Assembly: GCA_022340705.1 (NCBI GenBank)
Contig: JAJDNJ010000001.1
Location: 1 to 41,308 of the forward strand
Length of the DNA stretch: 41,308 nucleotides
Reading direction: 5' to 3'
From: Betaproteobacteria bacterium
GTDB taxonomy: Bacteria > Pseudomonadota > Gammaproteobacteria > Burkholderiales > SG8-39
Part shown: one piece after another, positions 11,104-19,639 of the stretch
How the letters are laid out: the number at the start of each line of letters is the position of its first letter
How positions within the stretch are numbered: the stretch's first letter is position 1
Program-made: the position numbers and the translations under genes
Notes under the pieces: model-generated
Told to the model about the DNA's origin: nothing
Database searches by the model: none
The model's input: only the letters and a program-made list of their open reading frames with translations

Positions 11104-12453
11104 ATGCCCACGCCCGCCACGCAATCCTGCCGCCGCATCGTGATCGTCGGCGCCGCCGGCCGCGATTTCCATAACTTCAATGCTGTGTACCGCGACGATC
11201 CGGCGACGGAGGTCGTGGCGTTCACCGCGGCGCAGATTCCCGGGATCGCCGATCGGCGCTATCCGGCAGCGCTCGCCGGTGTGCGCTACCCGCAGGGTAT
11301 TCCGATCGTCGCCGAAACCAAGCTCGACGCGCTCCTCTCCGACCGGCAGATCGACGAGGTCGTCTTTGCCTACAGCGACGTCCCGCATGCACTGGTGATG
11401 CACATCGCCTCGCGCGCGTTGGCCGCAGGCGCGGACTTCGCACTGCTCGGTCCACAGCGCACGATGCTGCGCGCGAACCTCCCCGTCATTGCGGTTTCCG
11501 CGGTGCGCACCGGCTGCGGCAAGTCGCAGACTGCGCGTTACCTCTCGCGCAGCCTGCGCAAACGCGGCCTGCGCGTGTCGGTCGTGCGACATCCGATGCC
11601 TTACGGCGATCTCGAGCGCCAGGCGGCGCAGCGCTTCGCGACGCGCGCCGATCTCGACGCCGCGGAGTGCACGATCGAGGAGCGCGAGGAATACGAGCCG
11701 CATATTGCGCTGGGCAACGTCGTTTACGCGGGCATCGACACGCGCCGTGTGCTCGAGGCGGCAGCGCGCGATGCCGACCTGATCTTGTGGGACGGTGGTA
11801 ACAACGACTTTCCCTTCCTGCGGCCCGACCTGCACGTCGTTCTGGTCGATGCGCTGCGCCCGGGCCAGGAAGCGACCCACCATCCCGGCGAAGCGGTGCT
11901 GCGCATGGCCGATGTGGTGGTGATCGCGAAGAGCGACGCGGCGCCGCGCGCCGACGTCGCGCGCGTCGAAGCCGCGGTACACCGCATCAACCCGCACGCA
12001 CAGCGCCTGCGCGGCGGTTCCCCCGTGACGCTCGACGATGCCGCCGCGGTGCGCGGGCGGCGCGTCATTGTTGTCGAGGACGGGCCGACGACCACCCACG
12101 GCGGCATGGCGCACGGTGCAGGCTACGCGGCGGCTCTCGCGGCAGGCGCCGAGATTGTCGACCCGCGCGCGAGCGCGGCAGCTCCGATCGCAGGGCTCTA
12201 TCAGAAGTATCCGCAGCTCGGCCGGGTGCTGCCGGCGATGGGCTACTCGGCCGCCGAGCGCGCCGCGCTCGCCGCGACGATCGAGGCGAGCGATGCCGAA
12301 CTGGTCGTGAGCGGCACGCCGCACGATCTCGCACGCGTTCTCGGCCTATCGAAGCGTGTCCTGCGGGCGCGCTACGAGTTCGCCGAGGTCGAGGCGCCAG
12401 GACTGTGGGGCGCGGTCGAAGCCTTCCTGCAACGCGCCCAGCTCGCCCGCTAG
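11104..12453 (+). CDS. Cyclic 2,3-diphosphoglycerate synthetase-like GTPase
   Basis: A 449-residue protein. An N-terminal Rossmann-like domain (RRIVIVGAAGRDFHNFNAVY, residues 10-30) resembles CoA-binding folds. A P-loop NTPase domain follows, with VSAVRTGCGKSQTARYL (132-147), switch-like LILWDGGNNDFPF and a guanine-type VIAKSD. This matches the cyclic 2,3-diphosphoglycerate synthetase family, known from thermophilic methanogens where the product stabilises proteins; bacterial homologues are mostly uncharacterised. The ATG at 11104 is followed at once by the conserved domain; no strong ribosome-binding site is seen. The last base pair of its TAG is shared with the stop of the convergent DUF2189 gene. 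Biochemical activity here is an inference. Confidence 0.85.
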   Translation: MPTPATQSCRRIVIVGAAGRDFHNFNAVYRDDPATEVVAFTAAQIPGIADRRYPAALAGVRYPQGIPIVAETKLDALLSDRQIDEVVFAYSDVPHALVMHIASRALAAGADFALLGPQRTMLRANLPVIAVSAVRTGCGKSQTARYLSRSLRKRGLRVSVVRHPMPYGDLERQAAQRFATRADLDAAECTIEEREEYEPHIALGNVVYAGIDTRRVLEAAARDADLILWDGGNNDFPFLRPDLHVVLVDALRPGQEATHHPGEAVLRMADVVVIAKSDAAPRADVARVEAAVHRINPHAQRLRGGSPVTLDDAAAVRGRRVIVVEDGPTTTHGGMAHGAGYAAALAAGAEIVDPRASAAAPIAGLYQKYPQLGRVLPAMGYSAAERAALAATIEASDAELVVSGTPHDLARVLGLSKRVLRARYEFAEVEAPGLWGAVEAFLQRAQLAR

Positions 12454-13229
12454 CCGGAAGCCGGCGCGACCGTCTCTCGGTAGGCGTGCCAGGTGGCGTA
12501 GCCGATCACCGGCAGCGCCACGATCAGCCCGAGGTAGGCCGTGACGAAGCCAAGCGCGGTCAGCACGACGACGATCGCACCCCAGATCAGCATCGGACGG
12601 AAGTTCTGCCGCAGCACATTGAAGCTGACGATCATGGCCGACACGCAGTCCATCTTTTCGCGGTCGAGGAGCATCGGCAGCGACACTGCCGAGGTGGCGA
12701 ATACGAGCAGCGCAAGCCCGGCGCCCGCCGCCGCGTAGGCAAGCAGAAAGCCCCAGGCGTCCGGCGAACGGCCGAGCTCGCCGACGAATTCGGCCAGCGT
12801 CGGCGTCCCGTCGGGAAAAAACAGCGCGACGACCACCACCGAGACCCGGATCCAGACCGCGAGCGACAGCGTCAGAATCAGCGAGTAGAAGCCGATCGAT
12901 GGCAGATTGGCCTTCCATGCCGTCAGGCTCGGCGCGAGCGTCGCCCCCTCGCCACGCTCGCGCCGCCGGGCGACGTCGTACAGGCCGATCGCGAGGAACG
13001 GCCCGACCAGCAGAAAGCCGGTAGTAAGCGCGAGACCGACCGCGCCCGCGTAGTAGCGCGTCAGCAGAAACCCCATCAGCGCGAGCACCGCGCCGTAGAA
13101 CAGGCCGGGCCCGGGCGCGGCGCGCAGGTCGTTCCAGCCCGCGCGCAGCCAGCGCCAGGGGGCGCGCACCTCGATCGTGCGCACGCTCGGCCAGACGAAG
13201 GGCGTGTCCTGGTCGGCGGTTTCCGACAT
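12450..13229 (-). CDS. DUF2189 integral membrane protein
   Basis: A 259-residue protein with about six hydrophobic helices. These include LFYGAVLALMGFLLTRYY, LTTGFLLVGPFLAIGLYDVA, SIGFYSLILTLSLAVWIRVS and WGFLLAYAAAGAGLALLVFA. The opening PSVRTIEVRAPWRWLRAGWNDL is the signature start of DUF2189 proteins common in beta- and alphaproteobacteria. No catalytic residues are evident, and the function is unknown. I start it at ATG 13229 because the 63 residues possible further upstream are Ser/Thr/Pro-rich and lie opposite the divergent methyltransferase. The two genes start 37 bases apart on opposite strands and so share a promoter region. Confidence 0.85.
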   Translation of the reverse strand: MSETADQDTPFVWPSVRTIEVRAPWRWLRAGWNDLRAAPGPGLFYGAVLALMGFLLTRYYAGAVGLALTTGFLLVGPFLAIGLYDVARRRERGEGATLAPSLTAWKANLPSIGFYSLILTLSLAVWIRVSVVVVALFFPDGTPTLAEFVGELGRSPDAWGFLLAYAAAGAGLALLVFATSAVSLPMLLDREKMDCVSAMIVSFNVLRQNFRPMLIWGAIVVVLTALGFVTAYLGLIVALPVIGYATWHAYRETVAPASG

Positions 13230-13266
13230 CGCGCTAGTGTATGTCAGCGGGTACATTAGCGGGCCC

Positions 13267-13806
13267 ATGGATAGACGCGGATTTCTGCTCGCCGGCGCCG
13301 GGTTCGCGCTCGGCGCCTGCTCGACGCCGGGCGTCAAGCTGGACGTGCCGTTCGTGTCGACCCCGCACGAGGTGGTCGAGGCAATGCTCGTGCTCGCCAA
13401 GGTCGGCCCGAACGACATGGTCTACGACCTCGGCTGCGGCGACGGACGCTTCGTGATCGCCGCAGCGCGCGAGTTCGGCGCGCGCGGCGTCGGCATCGAC
13501 ATCGACCCGGCGCGCATCGCCGAAGCCAGGGCCGCCGCGCAAAGCGAAGGCGTCGCCGAGCGCGTACGCTTCCTGCAGCAGGATCTGTTCACCGTCGACC
13601 TGTCGCCGGCCAGCGTGGTGACGTTGTTTCTGCTGCCCGAGCTGAACGACCGGCTCGCACCCAAGCTGAAACGCGAGTTGCGTCCCGGTGCGCGTGTCGT
13701 CTCCCACCGCTGGATGATTCGCGGCTGGCCGCCGGACGAGACGATTCTGGTCGACGTCGACGAGCTGCGCCACGAAGCCTTTCTCTGGGTGATCCGTAAG
13801 GCATAG
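13267..13806 (+). CDS. Class I SAM methyltransferase with Tat/lipoprotein signal
   Basis: A 179-residue protein. Residues 18-179 are a seven-strand methyltransferase: HEVVEAMLVLAKVGPNDMVY, SAM motif I DLGCGDGRFVIAAA, acidic strand-2 end GVGIDIDP and motif IV-like FLLPELND. The sequence resembles the FAM173/ATPSCKMT protein-lysine methyltransferases. The N terminus is odd for such an enzyme: MDRRGFLLAGAGFALGAC is a twin-arginine signal ending in a lipobox with Cys at residue 18 and Ser at +2. If processed, the enzyme would be an outer-membrane lipoprotein outside the SAM-containing cytoplasm. No in-frame start that skips the signal but keeps the whole domain is evident. The signal could instead be uncleaved. 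Confidence 0.86.
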   Translation: MDRRGFLLAGAGFALGACSTPGVKLDVPFVSTPHEVVEAMLVLAKVGPNDMVYDLGCGDGRFVIAAAREFGARGVGIDIDPARIAEARAAAQSEGVAERVRFLQQDLFTVDLSPASVVTLFLLPELNDRLAPKLKRELRPGARVVSHRWMIRGWPPDETILVDVDELRHEAFLWVIRKA

Positions 13807-13872
13807 GCGCGGCTGCGGCCCCGGTGCGGGCAAGACGGTGCAGGAGCGCTTGCGCCGCCGCGTGCTCGAGGC

Positions 13873-15966
13873 TTAAGTCCACAGGCCGCGCAGTCGCGCG
13901 GCAACGTCGACGCGCGGCGCGCCTGCATCGCGCGCCAGCTCTGCCGCCTCCATCGGCGGCCACACCGCGGGCTCGAGCCGCGTCATCACCGCGCGCGTCA
14001 TGAAGCGGCTCTGCGCGCCATAGACATGCGCATCGCCGCGCCGCGTCTGCTGCGGCAGGTAGTACTTGAGCGGCGCGATCAGGTGCAGCTCGCGCTTGGC
14101 GCGCGTCATCGCCACATAGAGCAGACGGCGCTCTTCTTCGATCTGACCCGGACTGCCCGTTGCGAATTCGGAGGGAAAGTTGCCGTCGGCAAGGTTGAGG
14201 AGGTACACCGAATCCCACTCCTGCCCCTTCGCCGAATGGACCGTCGACAGGATCAGGTAGTCCTCGTCGAGCAGCGGCGCGCCGGCGAGATCGCCCGTTG
14301 CGCGCGGCGGGTCGAGCGCGAGCTCGGTGAGGAAGCGCTCGCGCGTCGCGTACTGCATCGCGATGCGCTCGAGCTGCCACAGGTCGCCGGCGCGCGCCTG
14401 CGCCGCCTCGTACTTTTGCTCGAGGATCGGCAGGTACCAGTCGCGCGCCTGCCCGATCTGTCCCTGCCAGGGGCCTTCGGGGGCGGAAATCGCGTGCATG
14501 AGTTGCGCGAACGCCGGCCAATGGTCGGCGGCGAGCGGCGGCGGCGCAAACCCGGCGAGCGTCTCCCAGCGATGGCCCGCGGCTTCGAAGTGTGTGACAC
14601 AGCGCTCGGCGGTGGCCGGACCGATGCCCGGCAGCAGCTGCAGCGCGCGGAACGCCGCAACGCGGTTCTTCGGGTTGTCGGCCCAGCGCAGGACGGCGAG
14701 CAGGTCCTTGACGTGCGCCGCCTCGAGAAACTTGAGGCCACCGTATTTCACGTAGGGAATGTTGCGCCGTACGAGCTCGAGCTCGAGCACGTCGCTGTGA
14801 TGTGAATTGCGGAACAGCACCGCCTGATGGCGCAGCGGCACGCCGCGCTCGCGCGCCTCGAGCACGCGGGTCACCACGTAATCCGCCTGCGCGGCGTCGT
14901 CGGCGACCGAGACGTAGCGCGGGCGCTCGCCGCGGCCGCGCGTCGCGCGCAGGGTTTTCGCGTACTGGCGCGTACCTTCGGCGATCAGTGCGTTCGCCGC
15001 ATCGAGCACGGCCTGGGTCGAGCGGTAGTTCTCCTCGAGCGCGATCACCTGCGCGGGCGGCGCGTAGTGCCGCGGGAATTCGAGAATGTTCTCGACGCGC
15101 GCGGCGCGGAAGGAGTAGATCGCCTGCGCGTCGTCGCCGACCACGGTCAGCCCGCGGCCGTCTGGCTTGAGGCTCTTCAGGATCTCGGCCTGCAGCGCGT
15201 TGGTGTCCTGGTATTCGTCGACCAGAACGTGATCGAAGGCCTCGCCGATCTCGCGTGCGAGCGCCGTGTCGTCGAGCATCGCATGCCAGTAGAGCAGCAG
15301 GTCGTCGTAGTCGAGCGCCTGGTTGGCAAGCTTGCGCTCGACATAGGCGCGGAACAGGCGCGTGAGCTCGTCCTCCCATTCCGCGCACCAGGGAAACGCA
15401 TGGTCGAGCGTGGCGCGCAGCGTGCCCTGGGTGTTGACACGATGCGAGTAGATCGCAAGGCAAGTGTCCTTGCGCGGAAAGCGCTTTTCCAGCCCCGAGA
15501 GGCCCTGCGCATGGCGCTCGACATCCATCAGGTCGGCGGCGTCGCCGCGGTCGAGCACGCTGAAGCTGGGCTCCAGACCGACGCGCGCCGCGTGGCGCCG
15601 GATCAGACGGTTGGCGATCGAGTGAAAAGTGCCCGACCAGGGCAGGCGCACCGTGGGCGCGTTGCCACGGGCCTTGAGCACTTCGGCGACGATCTTCTGC
15701 GCGCGGCGCGTCATTTCTTCCGCCGCGCGGCGGGTGAAGGTGAGGAGCAGGATGCGCTCGGGCGCGACGCCCTCGAGCACGAGATGCGCGACGCGGTGCG
15801 CAAGGGTGTTGGTCTTGCCGGTGCCCGCGCCGGCGATGACCAGCAGCGGCCCAGCCTGGAAACCGCCGTGCGCATCGCGTGTACCGTAGCGCGCCGCGGC
15901 GCGCTGCGCGGCGTTGAGGCGATCGAACGCGCTCGCCGGCGCGTCGGACTGGGTGGCGGCGTCCAC
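13873..15966 (-). CDS. UvrD/Rep-family ATP-dependent DNA helicase
   Basis: A 697-residue superfamily 1A helicase. Motifs in order: Q-motif LNAAQRAAARY, Walker A AGAGTGKTNTLAHRV (45-59), Ia LTFTRRAAEEM, Walker B VDEYQDTN, III GDDAQAIYSFRAA, IV EENYRSTQAVL, V TVHSAKGQEWDSVYLL and VI RLLYVAMTRAKREL. It probably unwinds DNA 3'-5' in repair or replication restart. It begins with GTG at 15966, immediately after a non-coding stretch. It lacks the long C-terminal tail of UvrD proper, so it is closer to the shorter Rep/PcrA-like helicases annotated simply as ATP-dependent helicase. It stands alone as a transcription unit, with neighbours convergent and divergent. Confidence 0.93.
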   Translation of the reverse strand: MDAATQSDAPASAFDRLNAAQRAAARYGTRDAHGGFQAGPLLVIAGAGTGKTNTLAHRVAHLVLEGVAPERILLLTFTRRAAEEMTRRAQKIVAEVLKARGNAPTVRLPWSGTFHSIANRLIRRHAARVGLEPSFSVLDRGDAADLMDVERHAQGLSGLEKRFPRKDTCLAIYSHRVNTQGTLRATLDHAFPWCAEWEDELTRLFRAYVERKLANQALDYDDLLLYWHAMLDDTALAREIGEAFDHVLVDEYQDTNALQAEILKSLKPDGRGLTVVGDDAQAIYSFRAARVENILEFPRHYAPPAQVIALEENYRSTQAVLDAANALIAEGTRQYAKTLRATRGRGERPRYVSVADDAAQADYVVTRVLEARERGVPLRHQAVLFRNSHHSDVLELELVRRNIPYVKYGGLKFLEAAHVKDLLAVLRWADNPKNRVAAFRALQLLPGIGPATAERCVTHFEAAGHRWETLAGFAPPPLAADHWPAFAQLMHAISAPEGPWQGQIGQARDWYLPILEQKYEAAQARAGDLWQLERIAMQYATRERFLTELALDPPRATGDLAGAPLLDEDYLILSTVHSAKGQEWDSVYLLNLADGNFPSEFATGSPGQIEEERRLLYVAMTRAKRELHLIAPLKYYLPQQTRRGDAHVYGAQSRFMTRAVMTRLEPAVWPPMEAAELARDAGAPRVDVAARLRGLWT

Positions 15967-16040
15967 GGCCCGATTATGGCCGAGGACTGTATATCCATCC
16001 AGCCCCTTGGCACTCCCCGGCCCGGCTACACTAGCGCGCC

Positions 16041-16919
16041 ATGGCTTTGCTCGAGCGCAGGGCGTCCATCGACGTCGTTCCGACCGGCACCCTCGGCGCC
16101 GAAATCCGCGGCGTCGACCTCGCCCGGGTGACGCCCGCGCAGATCGACGCGATCAAGGACGCCTGGTACCGGCACGACGTTCTGATCTTTCGCGGCCAGC
16201 GCCTGAGCGACGACCAGCTGCTCGCCTTCTCGCGCCATTTCGGCACGCTCGACCCGCCACCGAACCAGGGCGCCGGGCGCAAGTCGCCGCCCGGTTATCC
16301 GGAGGTCTACGTCGTGTCCAACGTGCGCGACGCACAGGGCGAGCCGATCGGCGCGCTCGGCGATGGCGAGGCCGCCTGGCACACCGACATGAGCTATGCG
16401 CCCGCACCGCCCGACGCCTCGATGCTCTACGCGCTGGAGATTCCGTCCGAGGGCGGCGATACCTGCTTCTGCAGCATGAAGGCCGCGTTGAACGCGCTGC
16501 CCCCCGCCCTGCTCGAGCGGATCAGGCAGCTCGACATCAAGCACGACGGCACCTATGACTCCGGCGGCAACCTGCGCAAGGGGCTCGCCGCCTCCGACAA
16601 TCCGCGAACGTCCGTCGGCACGCCGCACCCGATCGCCATCGCGCATCCGGTCTCGGGCGAGCGCGCGCTCTACCTCGGACGCCGGCGCAACGCCTACATC
16701 ATGGGTCTCGAACTGGATGAGTCCGAGCGTCTGCTCGACGAACTCTGGTCGGCGGTGGAAAGCGTCGTCTACCGCCACCGCTGGGCGGTCGGCGATCTCG
16801 TGCTCTGGGACAACCGCACCACGATGCACCGGCGCGATGCCTTCGATCCGAACGCGCGCCGCATCATGCACCGCACGCAGATCAAGGGCTCGGGCGCGCC
16901 GCAGCGCGCCGCGTTCTAG
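16041..16919 (+). CDS. TauD/TfdA-family 2-oxoglutarate-dependent dioxygenase
   Basis: A 292-residue protein of normal family length. The iron facial triad is visible: His114 and Asp116 in AAWHTDMSYAP, and distal His263 in RTTMHRRDAF. Arg274 lies 11 residues further, as the usual 2-oxoglutarate ligand. The N-terminal LGAEIRGVDLARVTPAQIDA is typical of TauD/TfdA enzymes. These hydroxylate sulfonates, phenoxyacetates or other acids next to the carboxylate-like group, releasing a carbonyl product. The substrate cannot be deduced. The PF04392 ABC binding protein downstream on the other strand is not clearly linked. The ATG at 16041 has no good ribosome-binding site, but the family starts here. Confidence 0.9.
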   Translation: MALLERRASIDVVPTGTLGAEIRGVDLARVTPAQIDAIKDAWYRHDVLIFRGQRLSDDQLLAFSRHFGTLDPPPNQGAGRKSPPGYPEVYVVSNVRDAQGEPIGALGDGEAAWHTDMSYAPAPPDASMLYALEIPSEGGDTCFCSMKAALNALPPALLERIRQLDIKHDGTYDSGGNLRKGLAASDNPRTSVGTPHPIAIAHPVSGERALYLGRRRNAYIMGLELDESERLLDELWSAVESVVYRHRWAVGDLVLWDNRTTMHRRDAFDPNARRIMHRTQIKGSGAPQRAAF

Positions 16920-16932
16920 CCCCCGGGGCGCT

Positions 16933-17349
16933 TCACTTCATCTTTGCGCGCAGCACGCGGCCGGCGCGTCCCACGTCCGTCCCCTTAACCCAGAGGATCG
17001 CAGCCCAGCGCCCGCCGCCCGGGCTGAGCGCCTCGACCGCGGTCACGTTGATGCGCGCGAGCGCGAGCTTGTTCAAGTGGTCGGCGAGTGCGCCGGGCCG
17101 ATCCTCGCCCTGGATGAGGAATCCAGTTTTCTTGGGCTGGAAGGCGAGGCCCGCTTTCTTCGCCGCGCTGCCGAATTTGCGCGAGTCATCGGGCACGACG
17201 TCGATCTGCGCCTGCTTCCCGCGCGGAAAGCCGTTGCAGGCCATCAGGTTGATCCCGGCGCTGACCAGCGTCTGCAGCACGCGGAAGGTCTGTCCCGGCG
17301 TGTTCGGGACGAGGATCGAGTAGTAACCAACCTTGCGGATCTCGTCCAT
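16933..17349 (-). CDS. ACT-domain protein
   Basis: A 138-residue protein. It has two repeats of an ACT-like beta-alpha-beta pattern: GYYSILVPNTPGQTFRVLQT at the start and TGFLIQGEDRPGALADHLNK in the second half. ACT domains bind amino acids or other small ligands allosterically. There is no fused enzyme, so it is a stand-alone sensor. The ATG at 17349 is used; a GTG four codons upstream (17361) is equally open, and neither has a strong ribosome-binding site. The gene is convergent with the dioxygenase, whose stop lies 13 bases away, and is separated from the ABC binding-protein gene by 52 bases. Confidence 0.8.
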   Translation of the reverse strand: MDEIRKVGYYSILVPNTPGQTFRVLQTLVSAGINLMACNGFPRGKQAQIDVVPDDSRKFGSAAKKAGLAFQPKKTGFLIQGEDRPGALADHLNKLALARINVTAVEALSPGGGRWAAILWVKGTDVGRAGRVLRAKMK

Positions 17350-17401
17350 CGCGCCGCTCACTTTACACCGCGGGCGGCCGCGGCGCGACTGCCTGGCAGC
17401 G

Positions 17402-18409
17402 CTACTGGACCACCCGATCGGCGCGCGCCATGACCGATGGCGGAATCGTGATTCCGAGCGCCTGCGCAGTGGCTAGGTTGACCGCGAGCTCGAAGCGTGT
17501 TGGTTGGGCGACCGGAAGATTCCCGGGCTGCGCGCCCTTGGCGATCTTGTCCAGGTAATAGGCGACCCGGTAGTAAGTGTGCCGGCGGCTCTCGCCATAG
17601 CTCATCAGTGCGCCGTCCTCAACGGCCTCGCGATAGCCGAAGAACGACGCCATGCGCCGGCGCGTCGCCGCACGGATGATCGGTCGGCGGAAATGACCGA
17701 TCAGCGTATCGTCCGGAAGGGCGAGCACCGAATCGGCGCCCTTCTTTCCGGCGCCATCGATCGCCGCGTCGATATCCGTCTGCAGGTCGACCGCGACCGG
17801 AATGAGGTCGACATTGAGCGGGGGCGCGGCCGAGGCCAGCTGCTTGAGGAACGCCTGATGCACCGGGTTCCTCGGGTTGTGCATCACCGCGACCGGCGAG
17901 GCCTGCGGCACGGCCTCAATGAACAGTTGCAGCATCTTGCCGACGATGTCCTCGAACTGCGTGGCAAGCCCGGTGATGTTCCCGCCCGGCTTTGCGTAGC
18001 TTTTGATCAGCCCCGCGCCCACCGGATCGGAGACCGCCGCCATCACGAGCGGCGTGGTCTGCGTCGCGTTTTCCATCACCTTGGTGGTCGGCGTGCAGGT
18101 CGTCACGATCGCGTCGAGCTTGAGATCGGTCAGCTCCTTGGCGATCTGTCGCACGCGCGCCGGCTGCCCGTCGGCGTAGCGCCGCACCAGTTCCAGGTTC
18201 TTGCCTTCCACGTAGCCCAACTCGCGCAGCCCGTCGACCAGCGACTGTTCGTACCCCTGGCGAAGCTCGGCCGAGTTGAAGCCGATCAGGCCGACGCGCA
18301 GGATCTGCGGCTGGCTCCCGGCCAGGGTCGAGGGCGCGCAGACGATTCCAACGCAGGACATGATCGCGGCGAAGACGAAGTGCTGCGCTCGCTTCGGCAA
18401 ATGTTCCAT
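17402..18409 (-). CDS. ABC transporter substrate-binding protein, PF04392 type
   Basis: A 335-residue secreted protein. The signal peptide ends near ALA-like STLAGSQPQ, about residue 35. The mature part starts with ILRVGLIGFNS and continues with AKELTDLKLDAIVTTCTPTT, SDPVGAGLIKSYAKPGGNIT and MHNPRNPVHQAFL. This pattern belongs to the ABC_sub_bind family (PF04392), a large betaproteobacterial group thought to bind hydrophobic or amino-acid-like ligands in the periplasm. No permease or ATPase gene is adjacent, so it is an orphan. ATG 18409 has GGAGGAGG upstream and is chosen over an extension to 18436. A truncated relative of the same family sits at the right edge of the window. Confidence 0.9.
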   Translation of the reverse strand: MEHLPKRAQHFVFAAIMSCVGIVCAPSTLAGSQPQILRVGLIGFNSAELRQGYEQSLVDGLRELGYVEGKNLELVRRYADGQPARVRQIAKELTDLKLDAIVTTCTPTTKVMENATQTTPLVMAAVSDPVGAGLIKSYAKPGGNITGLATQFEDIVGKMLQLFIEAVPQASPVAVMHNPRNPVHQAFLKQLASAAPPLNVDLIPVAVDLQTDIDAAIDGAGKKGADSVLALPDDTLIGHFRRPIIRAATRRRMASFFGYREAVEDGALMSYGESRRHTYYRVAYYLDKIAKGAQPGNLPVAQPTRFELAVNLATAQALGITIPPSVMARADRVVQ

Positions 18410-18548
18410 GCGTTCCTCCTCCGCTGTCGCGATCATATCAGGCCGAATCGCGCCTCAACTCGGTGGGCCAGCCCGGTTGGCGGAACTTTCGAAGAACGGG
18501 ATCTGGCTTGTGCGGCATACTTTGCGATCGGCTTAAGAGGAGGTCCGC

Positions 18549-19313
18549 ATGAATACCGCACTGCAAGGCGTTCGCGCCCAGGTCAGCAGCGAGGAATGGG
18601 CGCTCCGGACCGATCTCGCGGCCTGCTACCGCCTGATCGCGCATTACGGCTGGGACGACCTGGTGTTCACCCACATCACCGCGCGCGTCCCGGGGCCCGA
18701 GCATCACTTCCTGATCAACCCCTACGGGATGATGTTCGAGGAGATCAGCGCCTCGAGCCTGGTGAAGATCGACCTCGCCGGCAACAAGGTGCTCCCCTCG
18801 CCCTACGAGATCAACCCGGCCGGCTTTACGATCCACAGCGCGATCCACGCCGCGCGCGAGGACGCGCAGTGCGTGATCCACCTGCACACCGACTGCGGCG
18901 TCGCGGTCTCGGCGCAGCGCGACGGGCTGTTGCCGATCTCGCAGATTTCGCTCTTTCCGCTCTCCGCGCTCGGCTACCACGACTACGAGGGCGTCGCGCT
19001 GCGCGACGACGAGAAGCCGCGCCTGGTCGCCGACCTCGGCGAGCACTCGGTCATGATCCTGCGCAACCACGGCACGCTCGCGGTCGGCCCCACGGTGGCC
19101 GACGCGTTTCTGCAAATCTACGCGCTCGAGCGTGCGTGCCGCGCCCAGATCCTCGCCCAGTCGGGCGGGGTGCCGCTCGTCAAGGTGTCGGACGCGATCC
19201 TCGCCGGCGTCAAGGAGATGGCGGAGAAGGCGACGCGCGGCCTCGGCGGCCAGATCGCCTGGCCCGCGCTGCTGCGCAAGCTCGACCGGATCGATCCCTC
19301 GTTCCGCGACTAG
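18549..19313 (+). CDS. Class II aldolase/adducin family protein
   Basis: A 254-residue protein. The zinc-binding pattern of class II aldolases is present: Gly-Trp-Asp start GWDDLVFTHITARV, substrate loop LINPYGMMFEEISASSL, HLHTD carrying two His ligands, and the third His in ILRNHGTLAVGPTVADAFL. Members include fuculose-phosphate and rhamnulose-phosphate aldolases and many decarboxylases or epimerases of unknown substrate. It is preceded by AGGAGG eight bases before the ATG, so the start is secure. It is divergent from the ABC binding-protein gene across 139 bases. The substrate is not predictable. Confidence 0.9.
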   Translation: MNTALQGVRAQVSSEEWALRTDLAACYRLIAHYGWDDLVFTHITARVPGPEHHFLINPYGMMFEEISASSLVKIDLAGNKVLPSPYEINPAGFTIHSAIHAAREDAQCVIHLHTDCGVAVSAQRDGLLPISQISLFPLSALGYHDYEGVALRDDEKPRLVADLGEHSVMILRNHGTLAVGPTVADAFLQIYALERACRAQILAQSGGVPLVKVSDAILAGVKEMAEKATRGLGGQIAWPALLRKLDRIDPSFRD

Positions 19314-19320
19314 CGCGCGC

Positions 19321-19629
19321 CTACTCCAGCCCCTCGCGCCGCAGCCGCGCGCGCAGCGCGTCCATCTCCTCGAGCAGGTCGGCGACCAGCGCGGCGAGCT
19401 CGGGCACCGCTTCGAAGTCGCGCTCGAGCGCGAACATGCGCCGGGCACGCGCGAGGCCAACGGCGGAAAAGCGCCACTCGGTGCGCGACCCTTCGGGCGC
19501 CGGAAACAGGCCCTCCTCGATGTGGCGCAGCAGCCAGTCGGGCTCGAGCGCGCCGGCCGCGCACAGCTCCTCGAGCGTGAAGCAGCGGCCTTCGAGCACG
19601 AAGCCGGTGAGGATGTCGTCGTCGCTCAT
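19321..19629 (-). CDS. cbpM: Chaperone modulator CbpM
   Basis: A 102-residue protein. It begins MSDDDILTGFVLEGRCFTLE, then SAVGLARARRMFALERDFEA and a C-terminal coiled helix VADLLEEMDALRARLRREG. This is the MerR-like fold with a helical tail seen in CbpM, which binds the J-domain of CbpA and inhibits its stimulation of DnaK. The gene starts ten bases after cbpA on the same strand, as in the standard cbpA-cbpM operon. ATG 19629 is used rather than an open extension to 19668, which would overlap the 3' end of cbpA. It is under the cbpA heat-shock promoter (inference). Confidence 0.9.
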   Translation of the reverse strand: MSDDDILTGFVLEGRCFTLEELCAAGALEPDWLLRHIEEGLFPAPEGSRTEWRFSAVGLARARRMFALERDFEAVPELAALVADLLEEMDALRARLRREGLE

Positions 19630-19639
19630 CGCGGATCCC

